Origin: Chitinophagaceae bacterium
GTDB lineage: Bacteria; Bacteroidota; Bacteroidia; Chitinophagales; Chitinophagaceae
Assembly: GCA_023229465.1 (NCBI GenBank)
Contig: JALNZE010000014.1
Coordinates: forward strand, 1 to 64,000
Reading direction: 5' to 3'
Length of the DNA: 64,000 nucleotides
Made by a program: the position numbers and the translations under genes. This document shows positions 8,301 through 16,549 of this stretch, piece by piece. Position 1 is the stretch's first letter. Each line of letters starts with the position of its first letter. The notes under the pieces are model-generated. The model was not told where the DNA came from, searched no databases, and saw only the letters and a list, made by a program, of their open reading frames with translations.

Positions 8301-11300
8301 ATTACCGATACATCCAATCATCCGGTACCATTGAATTTCAACAATATCGGCAATACCGACAGTATTTTTATCGATGCTGTTTCACCTACTGCCAAAAACA
8401 TTCTCCTGCCAGAAAATAAAATATACAAAACTGCGGATACCCTGATTTTTATTGTTCGATTCAACGAAAAAGTAATGGTAACCGCGAATGAGAATACCCC
8501 TTCCGTTTTTTTAACCATTGGCAGTACTGAAAAATCAGCATGGTGTACCGAAGGCAGTAAGTCTGACAGCCTGGTCTTCAGGTATATTATTCAACCCGGC
8601 GACCTGGATAATAATGGCATTACTATCAGCAAAACCATTCAACTGAATAATGCCAGGATCACTGATATCGCGGGAAACGATGCCGCACTTACATTCAGTA
8701 TTTCACAATCAACAAAAGCCATTACCGTAGATGCTGTTTTACCGGAAGTAAACAGTGTTACCCTACCGGTAGCAGCCAGTTATAAAACAGGTAACCTGCT
8801 CGACTTCCTCGTAAACTATTCCGAAAAAGTAATCGTAAACAGTACAGACAGCTTGCCCTATTTTGAAATAGCTATTGGTTCCGCAACAAGAAATGCATGG
8901 TACCAAAGCGGTAGCGGTAGCCATTCCCTTTTATTCAGGTACCGCATTCAACAGGATGATTTTGATGAAGACGGAATAAAATTTAGCGACTCACTCCGCC
9001 TGTCTAACGCATCCATAAAAGATGAAGCAGGTAATAATGCTTTAGTAAAGCTGTCAACAATTGGCGAATTGCCAGACATCAAAATAAATCCGGTAACAGC
9101 CGTCATTAGCAGGGTAATTGTTCCTGCAAAAGGAATATACAAAACAGGTGATACACTTGAATGTATTGTAAACTATACCGAAAAAATTCTGGTGAACACC
9201 AATAAAGGAATACCAACGATTAAGCTGACCATTGGGAATACTATTAAACAGGCCTTGTATAGAAATGGAACAGGAACCAATGCTTTGGTATTTTCCTATA
9301 TTATTCAATCGGGAGATGAAGACACCAATGGTATCACTCTCTATTCCGGCATATCACTTAACAATGGTACGATTGCTGATATAATGAATAACCCGGCGCC
9401 CCTCCTTTTGAATACAGTTGATAATACCAACGGGGTTCTGATTGACGCGGTTTCTCCGGAGATTAATCACTTTTCCTCTCCGGTAAATCGTGTTTATAAA
9501 GCCGGTGATACGCTTAATTTTATTTTTCATTTTTCAGAAAAAATTACAGTTCATACGCAACCTGATACTCCCTATATTTCACTTACTATTGGATCAGTTA
9601 CAAAATACCTGCACTATCGTTCCGGAACCGGAACCCATCAATTACGCTTCAGCTATATTGTACAAAAAGGGGATCAGGATAAAAATGGAATCCGATTAGG
9701 ATCATCAGTAATACTAAACAATTGCATCATCAAAGATATCGCGGGTAATAAAACAGTAACAGACATAAAAAAATCAGGCGTATTGGCAGGCATACAAATA
9801 GACGGGATAGCGCCCCATTTTTTAGTAAGTACCCATATCAATATACCTGTTTGTGAAAATAGCCCGGCTATCCATTTCGATTCTTTATTAGCTGTTACCA
9901 ATGAAGAACCCGGAGAATTAATCAACTGGATCATAACCTTTACCGGCAACCATGGCAGCCTGCCTAACAAAACCTATTCGTTTTCTTCCAATGAAAAAAC
10001 GATGCTTCCCAGTGGATTTACGTACATTCCACACAGCAGTCAACATGGCTCAGACACAATGCTGGCAATAGTTTCAGACGGTACTAACTCTATAGAAAAG
10101 AAAATAATCCTAACACTTCAGCCAGGTTTAACACATAGTATCATTGGCCCTTCACAAATCATCTGTACCAATCAAACGCCTGCTCCCATAACAGACCAGG
10201 TAACAACGGTTACCGAAACCCGTTTTTCCTATCAATGGGAAACAGCCGGTATTGACGATACCCTGAATTTTAAAAAAGCGCCAGGAACAAATAATGCCCG
10301 GGCATATTCTGCCCTGCCGCTAAACAACCATACCTGGTTTAGAAGAATCACCAAATCGGGCGTTTGCAGTGATACCTCCTCTACGATAAAGATTACTGTA
10401 TTACAAAATGGTTTATGGCTTGGCAAAACAGATAACAATTGGAGCAATGCTCAAAACTGGTGTAATCGTAGGGTGCCTGATATTGCAACGGACGTAAAAT
10501 TGTTTGCAAATACGATGTATTATCCGGCAATAGATGATACGGCAAGCTGTCATCATCTGATGATTGCCAATAACGCATTTCTAAACATTACAGGTGAATT
10601 AAAAATAAGCGGAGATATCTATACAGCGCCCGGTTCGATACAGGCAGCTAAGGGGTCTATGGTATTTGCCGGCGATGCAAAACAACGCATATCGGGCAAT
10701 ACTTTCCATAATCATCTTTTACATAACCTGCTGATTGAAAACAGGGAGGGAGTAACTATCTACGATTCCTTAATTCTTTCCGGAACTGTATTACTTTACA
10801 ACGGATCAGTAACCACCAATAATCAACTGCACCTGCAAAACAATGCCTCAATTGGTCCTTCAGCTTCCGGTACCTCTGTTAAAGGCAATATATCACTGGA
10901 ACACAAAATAAATGGTGGCAGAAGATGTTTTTGGTTATTGGGCCATCCTTTTAATTTGGATACCGGCTTGCAGCTAATCACCAGGTATATTGATATTACG
11001 GGTGAGGGGGGACAGCTAAACGGATTTACCGGTACGGCCACCAATCAGCCTTCTGCATTCTGGCACAACCCCTTTTTGGGTAATGATACACTTGGCGTAG
11101 ACGCGGGATGGATACCATTTACGCACACGAATGGCACACAGGCAAATACCTGGAAAAAACATAGTGGCATACGGCTTTTGGTGAGGGGGAAACCAGGACA
11201 GGGTTTAGACGGAACCCCTGCCGGCAATGGACTTTACGGATCCTATTTACCCGAACCGGTGATGCTAAAAATTTCGGGACCGGTAAACACAGGTGATCAG

Positions 11301-12296
11301 GAAATTACGGTACGAAAAGATAAGTATGCAGGGTATAATATAATGGCCAACCCCTATCCCTCCCCCATAAATCTTTCATTCATTACCCGTGCTGGCAGTA
11401 TTGGAATGCATTACTGGATATGGAATCCACAACAGGGAAGGATGGGCGGCTACAGTAGTATCCCATTCAGCACAACCTATATTCTGCCTGCTTTTGGAGC
11501 AATTATTGTGAAGGCAAATGATCAAATAAATAATACCATCCTGGTAACTGAAAACTGTAAAACACCTGATACACTGCAAGAGATTATACCGGTGATTGAA
11601 ATGGATGATACACATCATGCGGAGCTAAGGCTGGAAACGGATAGTATTTTTTGGGACAGGATACTACTACTTTCCATGGATAGCGCGAAAGCCTTTTTCG
11701 ATAAAAACGATGCAGAGAAATTTCAGAATGATGAAGTAAATTTTTACAGTATCAGCAGGGATAAAAAGCGGCTTTCAACAGATGCCAGGCCTCTCAGTAA
11801 TGAATCGATGATAGCGCTGGGGCTACAAACAAAAGAACCAGGAAGATTTCGCATAAGAGTTATGAAAGCCTATTTGGCTACTTCCAATAAACTAATGCTC
11901 CACGACAGGTTACTGAATAACTGGATGCATCTTGAAAATGATAGTAGCTATTCATTTAATACAACCACTGATACTTCAAGTAAAGGCAATAACCGCTTTG
12001 AAATAATCAGTCAGAAAAAATTTGCAGAAAGCCTGGTAACTACCTCTGTGGTCCGGGTAAAAATTACACCTGTACCTGCAAAGGATAATATCCTGGTAAG
12101 TTTTCATTCCACCGAAGCAGGCAATACCACTATCCGGCTATTAACCCTTTCCGGTACAACGGTAAAAAATATACCACTTGGCATACAAAAAGAGGGGCAG
12201 GTAAACATTCCTGTGGGTGAACTGCCAAGAGGTATCTATTTAATAGAATTGACAACCGGTAACCAGCTCAATACACAAAAAATGATTAAATACTGA
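5337..12296 (+). CDS. Giant multidomain T9SS surface protein
   Basis: The product has 2319 residues with a signal peptide at about 1-21 (cut after DSRA). Residues 25-245 form a beta-rich N-terminal domain. Residues about 250-350 and 352-450 are two fibronectin-III-like domains, seen in PGKTYYYRIKASN and GSTLFARAYAINTSG. Residues 455-655 are further beta domains. Residues about 660-1495 hold seven tandem SwmB-like repeats. Ig-like sequence, a WLGKTDNNWSNAQNWCN segment (about residue 1690) and an unassigned beta-rich region follow. The last 80 residues are a T9SS type A sorting domain (VKITPVPAKDNILV...LPRGIYLIELTTG). No catalytic motif is seen, so adhesion or a cell-surface scaffold is likely. 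It ends 4 bp from the convergent ilvE gene. Confidence 0.85.
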   Translation: MRGIILYMLLFAALFSRDSRAQALATPFSYQTSGSVYTQHFDGLPATGSFALTGKGPFNVSTAPINGTDMVGWQFLMTAGTGTNASFAVSTGSSTGNGVYSFGSSVSADRALGTLASGSGLYAIGVVITNNTGGLLNRFTINFTAEQWRKGGSTNKNNWNFRYKTGNILSIDQTDLSNNAHLNFSSVINTSQASSLNGNLPENQLSISYSVDSVYWQPGEQLLLRWDDIDESGNDDASGIDNFQFSATLASAKPSIVMSAVNNITASAALLTGIVNDNYATTSLSFEYDSLNTWINPYSVPAIPGTIQAGAGNTNVSALLTKLSPGKTYYYRIKASNQQGSITGTAQSFTTLINTATVITSNVLSVTTNTAMMGGKVIEPGGAPVTERGIVWSTNPDPLLSNNKIMMGIDTGSFAALVSDLPEGSTLFARAYAINTSGISYGNEVTFTTKTTIRFFSTTTPIRTNLQTVNFRLQTLQNITGLSSANFKIETDKINSALITAVTGSGNTFTVTVDTGTEDGLLGLTITNSLGLSAPINNLPFAATGSYLVDKTAPVIKHIDIPDQTMKAGDTITVAVAVLPDQDTYQMVSGSVNDFPLYGWMKKNDSNYTAGIIVSAGGSDVMASANIPVSMQLADATGNMSAIYQIPVSQSSDLIDVTNPIILSAHYPINKLYKSADTLYFILHFNEKINVATNENLPFIPLTIGSKSRSALYTAGSGSDSLVFTYIIQPGEFDNDGIKTGNSIQLNNAKITDMAGNIALPGFSNPPSAKSITVDAVQPKVNSVTVPAAASYITGNLLGFLVNYSEKVIVTITDSVPAIQILIGGKTRNVLYQSGSDSSTLLFSYRIQKDDFDEDGIKLKDTLLLFNNFIRDEAGNPAKLKLTNIGALSKIKINPVTAAVDSVTVSANGLYKSGDTLKLGVNYNQTILADTSKGIPSIRITLGNSAKQALYKKGAGSNRLSFAYIIQPGDEDTNGIKISSGITLHNSSITDTSNHPVPLNFNNIGNTDSIFIDAVSPTAKNILLPENKIYKTADTLIFIVRFNEKVMVTANENTPSVFLTIGSTEKSAWCTEGSKSDSLVFRYIIQPGDLDNNGITISKTIQLNNARITDIAGNDAALTFSISQSTKAITVDAVLPEVNSVTLPVAASYKTGNLLDFLVNYSEKVIVNSTDSLPYFEIAIGSATRNAWYQSGSGSHSLLFRYRIQQDDFDEDGIKFSDSLRLSNASIKDEAGNNALVKLSTIGELPDIKINPVTAVISRVIVPAKGIYKTGDTLECIVNYTEKILVNTNKGIPTIKLTIGNTIKQALYRNGTGTNALVFSYIIQSGDEDTNGITLYSGISLNNGTIADIMNNPAPLLLNTVDNTNGVLIDAVSPEINHFSSPVNRVYKAGDTLNFIFHFSEKITVHTQPDTPYISLTIGSVTKYLHYRSGTGTHQLRFSYIVQKGDQDKNGIRLGSSVILNNCIIKDIAGNKTVTDIKKSGVLAGIQIDGIAPHFLVSTHINIPVCENSPAIHFDSLLAVTNEEPGELINWIITFTGNHGSLPNKTYSFSSNEKTMLPSGFTYIPHSSQHGSDTMLAIVSDGTNSIEKKIILTLQPGLTHSIIGPSQIICTNQTPAPITDQVTTVTETRFSYQWETAGIDDTLNFKKAPGTNNARAYSALPLNNHTWFRRITKSGVCSDTSSTIKITVLQNGLWLGKTDNNWSNAQNWCNRRVPDIATDVKLFANTMYYPAIDDTASCHHLMIANNAFLNITGELKISGDIYTAPGSIQAAKGSMVFAGDAKQRISGNTFHNHLLHNLLIENREGVTIYDSLILSGTVLLYNGSVTTNNQLHLQNNASIGPSASGTSVKGNISLEHKINGGRRCFWLLGHPFNLDTGLQLITRYIDITGEGGQLNGFTGTATNQPSAFWHNPFLGNDTLGVDAGWIPFTHTNGTQANTWKKHSGIRLLVRGKPGQGLDGTPAGNGLYGSYLPEPVMLKISGPVNTGDQEITVRKDKYAGYNIMANPYPSPINLSFITRAGSIGMHYWIWNPQQGRMGGYSSIPFSTTYILPAFGAIIVKANDQINNTILVTENCKTPDTLQEIIPVIEMDDTHHAELRLETDSIFWDRILLLSMDSAKAFFDKNDAEKFQNDEVNFYSISRDKKRLSTDARPLSNESMIALGLQTKEPGRFRIRVMKAYLATSNKLMLHDRLLNNWMHLENDSSYSFNTTTDTSSKGNNRFEIISQKKFAESLVTTSVVRVKITPVPAKDNILVSFHSTEAGNTTIRLLTLSGTTVKNIPLGIQKEGQVNIPVGELPRGIYLIELTTGNQLNTQKMIKY
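7320..9810 (+). repeat. Seven SwmB-like repeats in a nested three-unit super-repeat
   Basis: Each unit is about 118 residues with the core YKTGDTL-F-VNYSEKV, then a TIGS/GN strand, SGSGS-SLVFSYIIQ-GD-D-NGI, and AGN. Units 1, 2 and 3 are most like units 4, 5 and 6 respectively; for example units 2 and 5 both begin VNSVT(V/L)P-AASY. The offset is 1071 bp (7677 against 8748), that is 357 residues. The array therefore grew by duplication of a three-repeat block, with unit 7 the start of a third block. Confidence 0.8.
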
Positions 12297-12300
12297 AACA

Positions 12301-13365
12301 TTAAATCATATACATCCATCCATGTGTATCCGCGGCATGACCATCGCGGATGGCATTCAACCGACTCTTTAGTTCCCGCGCAATCTCAGACTTGTCTGTA
12401 TCAAAATACATGGTATCTTCTTTATAACGTAATTCTTTGATCATAGAAATCGTTGCTGCAGTTCCGGTACCAAATACTTCCCGTAAAAGCCCGGATTGGT
12501 ACGCTTCCAGGAGTTCATCAATGCTGATTTTCCTTTCTATAACATCCAGCCCCATTTCTTTGAGCACTACCATGGCACTATCGCGAGTTACACCGGCCAG
12601 AATGGTTCCATCTTCCAGAGAAGGGGTAATGGCCCGGTTACCGATGATAAAAAACACATTCATGGTACCCACTTCCTGCAGGTATTTATGTTCAAAAGCA
12701 TCTGTCCAGAGAACCTGGTCATAGCCTTGTTTCTTTGCCAATTCTGTTGCCAGCATACTGCCTGCATAATTACCTGCATTTTTAGCAAACCCCACCCCAC
12801 CCGGAGCCGCACGCGTATACGTCTCCTCTACATAAATTTTCATAGGTGCCGCGTAATAGGGTCCTGTTGGACTAAGCAGTATCATAAATTTATATTTTGC
12901 AGATGGTTTTACACCTATTACGGTGTCTGTTGCAAACATAAAAGGCCTGATATACAGGGAGTGTTCCGGCAAAGAAGGTATCCAATTTTTATCCAGTTCA
13001 ATAAGGGTACGCATACCCTCAATAAAAATTTCCTCAGGAACTACAGGCATGCACATACGCTCTGCGGAAATATTAAACCGGCTAAGATTATCATATGGAC
13101 GGAATATAGAAGCCTTTCCGTTAGCGTATGCATAGGCTTTAATCCCTTCAAAAATAGCCTGGCCATAATGTAAAGCGGCAGTTGAGGGGTCTAAGAGAAG
13201 AGGCTGGTAAGGCTTGATCTCAATATTTGTCCATGCACCATTTTCATAATCCGCTTCCAGCATATGGTCCGTAAAATAACGGCCAAAAGGAAGGTTTTCC
13301 AGAACCAAACCCTGTAACTTACTTGTTTCAACTTTCGTGATCTTTATGCCCGCTGCTGCTATCAT
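12301..13365 (-). CDS. ilvE: Branched-chain amino acid aminotransferase
   Basis: The product has 354 residues and is a fold-type IV PLP enzyme that interconverts Leu, Ile and Val with their 2-oxo acids using 2-oxoglutarate. The start is set at MIAAAGIKITKV (13365); the frame runs 12 codons further but over promoter-like A/T-rich sequence. Family motifs are LHYGQAIFEGIKAY, the PLP-lysine region GVGFAKNAGNYAGS (K195), YLQEVGTMNVFF and EVFGTGTAA. The length suits the larger bacterial group (about 350 residues). It diverges from the hypothetical gene at 13433 and converges with the giant surface protein. Confidence 0.95.
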   Translation of the reverse strand: MIAAAGIKITKVETSKLQGLVLENLPFGRYFTDHMLEADYENGAWTNIEIKPYQPLLLDPSTAALHYGQAIFEGIKAYAYANGKASIFRPYDNLSRFNISAERMCMPVVPEEIFIEGMRTLIELDKNWIPSLPEHSLYIRPFMFATDTVIGVKPSAKYKFMILLSPTGPYYAAPMKIYVEETYTRAAPGGVGFAKNAGNYAGSMLATELAKKQGYDQVLWTDAFEHKYLQEVGTMNVFFIIGNRAITPSLEDGTILAGVTRDSAMVVLKEMGLDVIERKISIDELLEAYQSGLLREVFGTGTAATISMIKELRYKEDTMYFDTDKSEIARELKSRLNAIRDGHAADTHGWMYMI

Positions 13366-13432
13366 AGTTTTATATTTGACGCAAATAAACAAAAAAAACA
13401 AAAGCTAACAATCGTTAATATTTACCAAAGGA

Positions 13433-13957
13433 ATGAATTCAGCCAAAAATCAACTACCCGGATTTCTGCTAGCAGACCTGTTCAAGAATAGTCTTGTAAT
13501 GGTGGAAGAGGCGCAGAAAGCTGAAAAAATAGTACCCAAACAGCTTACAATGCCTGAACACCAGTGGTATTTAGGCAGCAATTTACGAAAAATCACCCTT
13601 TTGGTAAAGGAAAAAGAAGCTGGATACCTGCCAGATGATTCCTTACAGTTCTTATCCTCCATTCTGGGAGCCTGTAAATTGAACCTGGGGGATGTGGCCA
13701 TAGTTAATTATTACAATGACCCTGTTGGCTATGCTTTTTTGAAAGAAACCCTTTCTCCCGGGTATTTGTTGCTTTTTGACGTTACAGCAAAAGAGATACA
13801 ATTACCTTTTACCATTCCGTATTACCAGGTTCAGCCATACGACAACTGTTCATTTTTACGCTGCCCGCCATTAGATACCATGCTGGGAAATAGCCAATCC
13901 GCCAAGCTGGAGAAAAGTAAACTATGGTTATGTTTAAAAAATATGTTTAGCCTATAA
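13433..13957 (+). CDS. Conserved-type hypothetical protein upstream of rdgB
   Basis: The product has 174 residues and is cytosolic (no signal or membrane segment). Visible features are LPGFLLADLFKNSLV at the N-terminus, HQWYLGSNLRKITLLV in the middle, and alternating beta-like strands such as VAIVNYYN and YLLLFDV. I do not recognise the family with confidence. The size and strand pattern recall small proteins annotated as DNA polymerase III psi-like in related genomes, but no motif proves this. The stop lies 3 bp before rdgB, so the two are in one operon and the gene is likely real. Confidence 0.6.
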   Translation: MNSAKNQLPGFLLADLFKNSLVMVEEAQKAEKIVPKQLTMPEHQWYLGSNLRKITLLVKEKEAGYLPDDSLQFLSSILGACKLNLGDVAIVNYYNDPVGYAFLKETLSPGYLLLFDVTAKEIQLPFTIPYYQVQPYDNCSFLRCPPLDTMLGNSQSAKLEKSKLWLCLKNMFSL

Positions 13958-13960
13958 CCA

Positions 13961-14551
13961 ATGAAAACAAAACTGATTTTTGCAACCAATAACCAACATA
14001 AGGTAGATGAAATACGCCCGGTAATTGGTGAAGCGTTTGAAATTATTACGTTACAGGAAGCAGGTATTGATATAGATATCCCTGAACCGCATGAAACCCT
14101 CGATGCCAATGCTACTGAAAAATCGCGAACAATTCATGCACTTACCCGGCAGAATTGTTTTAGCGAGGATACCGGCCTGGAAGTAGTGGCACTCAACGGG
14201 GAACCCGGTGTAAAAAGTGCCCGCTATGCCGGAGGCGAGGTAAGGGATTTTCAAGAAAATATCAACAAACTTTTGCAAAATCTGAAAGGAAAGACCAGTC
14301 GGCAGGCACGTTTCAGAACCGTCATTTCATTGATACTGGATGAGAAAGAATATTTTTTTGAAGGCATCTGTGATGGACAAATTAGTGAGGTGCAGATGGG
14401 TACCGGTGGTTTTGGGTATGACCCGGTATTCAGACCAACAGGCGCTTCCGGGAGTTTTGCAGAAATGAGTATCGAAGAAAAAAATAGATATAGCCACCGC
14501 CAAAAAGCGGTTACCCAACTCATACAATTTTTAGCAGCATACAAAATATGA
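13961..14551 (+). CDS. rdgB: XTP/dITP (non-canonical purine NTP) pyrophosphatase
   Basis: The product has 196 residues, the usual length. It hydrolyses dITP, XTP and dHAPTP to the monophosphates and keeps deaminated purines out of DNA and RNA. All HAM1/RdgB motifs are present: FATNNQHK at the N-terminus, FSEDTGLEV (metal and base binding), PGVKSARYAG, GFGYDPVF and SHRQKA near the C-terminus. The stop overlaps the start of the thioesterase gene (ATGA), so translation is probably coupled. In this operon it shares its transcript with a hypothetical gene and a thioesterase. Confidence 0.95.
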   Translation: MKTKLIFATNNQHKVDEIRPVIGEAFEIITLQEAGIDIDIPEPHETLDANATEKSRTIHALTRQNCFSEDTGLEVVALNGEPGVKSARYAGGEVRDFQENINKLLQNLKGKTSRQARFRTVISLILDEKEYFFEGICDGQISEVQMGTGGFGYDPVFRPTGASGSFAEMSIEEKNRYSHRQKAVTQLIQFLAAYKI

Positions 14552-15009
14552 ACAGGATAAAAATAATTTTGCCGGACATATTCCATTTTTCCACTACCCT
14601 GCTTATCCGGGTTACTGACCTTAACTATGGCGGACATGTAGGCAATGATACTTTCCTTTCTTTGATTCAGGAAGCCAGGCAACAGTTTCTCAAATCACAT
14701 GGGTATGAAGAGCTTTCTATAGCGGGAGTGGGACTGATTATGGCAGATGTAGCCATTGAGTTCAAAAAAGAACTGAGTTATGGAGAAGCGGTGAAAATTT
14801 CTGTAGCTGCCGCTGATTTTAATAAATTAGGATTTGATCTTTTTTATAAGCTGGAAGTACTCAATGGAACGGAAACACATTTAGCCGGAAAAGCTAAAAC
14901 GGGTATGTTGTGTTTTAATTATGTACAGAAAAAGAAAGTATCCGTTCCGGAAGAAGTAATAAAAAAATTATCAGGTGTTCCATATCCGCCAGCTCTCTTC
15001 AGCCTGTAG
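14548..15009 (+). CDS. Hot-dog-fold acyl-CoA thioesterase (4HBT type)
   Basis: The product has 153 residues. The 4HBT signature RVTDLNYGGHVGNDTFLSLIQEAR (residues about 21-44) contains the conserved Asp-x-x-x-x-GHV-N and Glu of YbgC/FcoT-like thioesterases, and the GLIMADVAIEFKKELSYGE strand pair follows. It should hydrolyse acyl-CoA thioesters in the cytosol; the substrate cannot be told from sequence. It overlaps rdgB by 4 bp, and its last 39 bp overlap the convergent aroE gene, so the 3' ends are antisense to each other. Confidence 0.85.
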   Translation: MNRIKIILPDIFHFSTTLLIRVTDLNYGGHVGNDTFLSLIQEARQQFLKSHGYEELSIAGVGLIMADVAIEFKKELSYGEAVKISVAAADFNKLGFDLFYKLEVLNGTETHLAGKAKTGMLCFNYVQKKKVSVPEEVIKKLSGVPYPPALFSL

Positions 15010-15702
15010 TACTAACATATCCATACCATTCTGGGTAGTAGCACCCTGTAATTTTCCTTTTTCTAAAAACCTGGTCTCTGCGGGGTTATAGATCATATCA
15101 TACAAATGATGGCCCTGAGTCAGGTATTGATAAGGAATATCAGGAAAAAAATCCGCATTAGGGTACATCCCTAAGGGTGTTGTATTGATAATCAGTTGAT
15201 GAGAAGCCAGTAACTCCTTATTTACCTGGTTATACGCGATAGATTTATCTGATGATTTTCTTGAAACAAATTGAATGCCAATGCCCAGTTTTTCCAATAC
15301 AAATTCTACCGCGGCGGATGCGCCACCCGTTCCCAGCACCAATGCACTGGTATGATGTGATTGTAAGTGAGGCAATAAAGATTGCTCAAACCCAAACACA
15401 TCTGTATTATACCCTGTAAGTTTTCCAGCATGAATGTGGATACAATTACAGGCCCCGATCTTTGTTACTAACTCTGTAGTATCAGTTAGAAAGTCCAACA
15501 CTTTTTTCTTATAGGGTATGGTGATATTGAGCCCATAGAGATCTATCTGATTTTCGAGCAAGGGTGAGAGTTCACTGATTTCCTTGAGCGAAAAGTTCGA
15601 GTACACACAATCATACAAACCCAGAAGCTCAAATTTTTCATTGAAAAATTTTTGTGAGAAAGAGTGGGTTAACGGGTATCCTATCAGGCCATAGCGTCGC
15701 AT
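14971..15702 (-). CDS. aroE: Shikimate dehydrogenase
   Basis: The product has 243 residues, slightly short for AroE (about 270). It reduces 3-dehydroshikimate to shikimate with NADPH in aromatic amino-acid synthesis. Motifs seen are GLIGYPLTHSFS (substrate binding), NITIPYKK with the catalytic lysine, GYNTDVFGF with the catalytic aspartate, VLGTGGASAAV (NADP Rossmann loop), INTTPLGMYP and the C-terminal GMDMLVLQA. It lies 3 bp after comA in the TPR-comA-aroE operon. Confidence 0.94.
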   Translation of the reverse strand: MRRYGLIGYPLTHSFSQKFFNEKFELLGLYDCVYSNFSLKEISELSPLLENQIDLYGLNITIPYKKKVLDFLTDTTELVTKIGACNCIHIHAGKLTGYNTDVFGFEQSLLPHLQSHHTSALVLGTGGASAAVEFVLEKLGIGIQFVSRKSSDKSIAYNQVNKELLASHQLIINTTPLGMYPNADFFPDIPYQYLTQGHHLYDMIYNPAETRFLEKGKLQGATTQNGMDMLVLQAEESWRIWNT

Positions 15703-15705
15703 AGA

Positions 15706-16470
15706 CTATTTTTTATCCAGGTAAAGATCGAAGGTATCTCCTCGCAAACCGATCCGCATAGTTTCCAATGGTATCACTTCATTGGGCGCGATATTGCCAA
15801 GATTCACATTACAACCAATCAATTCAAGAAAATAGAGTTGTTGCGCTTTTTGAGGAGCCTCCCATATAATTTTTTCTTCAGGAATTTGTGTAAGAATTTC
15901 CTGAACCAACCCTTCCCTCACTTCACCAGAACCTCTGTAAATACCTACATTGCCTGCTTCGCGGGCTTCGGCAATTACGTATGAAGAACCTGCTTCCAGT
16001 TCGGCACGCATCAATTCAATCCATTTGTAGGGCGGAATAATATGTGCCGCATCCTTACTACCCACTTCACTTAAAACTGTGGCGTGCCTGGTAAGCTTTT
16101 CAATATAACCGCATTTTTCCGCATGTGGAATACTCACTGATCCATCACTTACTTCCACATAATTAATACCGTAGTCTTTACATACCGCTATATAATCATC
16201 AAACTGATTACGAATCAGAAATGCTTCAAACAAAGTGCCTCCAAAATAAATGGGCATATTATAGGATTGGTACACTTCTATTTTCTCGCGCAGGTTAGGC
16301 GTTACAAACGAAGTACCAAAACCCAATTTCACTATATCAGTATGCGGGCCGTTGACACTGATAAAATTATGAACCTCATTAATACTTAGTCCTTTATCCA
16401 TTACCATAGTTAAACCCGATGTTCTTGGCCTGGTTGTACGGTTTGGAATCTGCGTTAGATTAAAATTCAT
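15706..16470 (-). CDS. comA: Phosphosulfolactate synthase (ComA family)
   Basis: The product has 254 residues starting MNFNLTQIPNRTTRPRTSG; the frame is open 40 codons further but lacks family sequence. The family adds sulfite to phosphoenolpyruvate to give (2R)-phospho-3-sulfolactate, the first step of coenzyme M synthesis in methanogens. ComA-type TIM-barrel features visible are TMVMDKGL, DIVKLGFGTSF, IYFGGTLFEAF, NYVEVSDGS and GNIAPNEVIPLETMRIGLRGDTF. Bacteroidota do not make coenzyme M, so the product may feed another sulfonate such as cysteate-derived sulfonolipids. It sits between the TPR gene (79 bp) and aroE (3 bp). Family assignment is firm; the physiological role is inferred. Confidence 0.85.
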   Translation of the reverse strand: MNFNLTQIPNRTTRPRTSGLTMVMDKGLSINEVHNFISVNGPHTDIVKLGFGTSFVTPNLREKIEVYQSYNMPIYFGGTLFEAFLIRNQFDDYIAVCKDYGINYVEVSDGSVSIPHAEKCGYIEKLTRHATVLSEVGSKDAAHIIPPYKWIELMRAELEAGSSYVIAEAREAGNVGIYRGSGEVREGLVQEILTQIPEEKIIWEAPQKAQQLYFLELIGCNVNLGNIAPNEVIPLETMRIGLRGDTFDLYLDKK

Positions 16471-16549
16471 CTTACTTGTTTTCGCAGGCAAAAATAAGTT
16501 AATATGGCGACTTGTAACAGCCTGATTTTCAAAGAGGCGGGATTGTTTG

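Noticed and set aside
12437..13173. Long plus-strand frames opposite ilvE
   Set aside because: ilvE is certain from its motifs; these frames are antisense shadows with no protein-like pattern.
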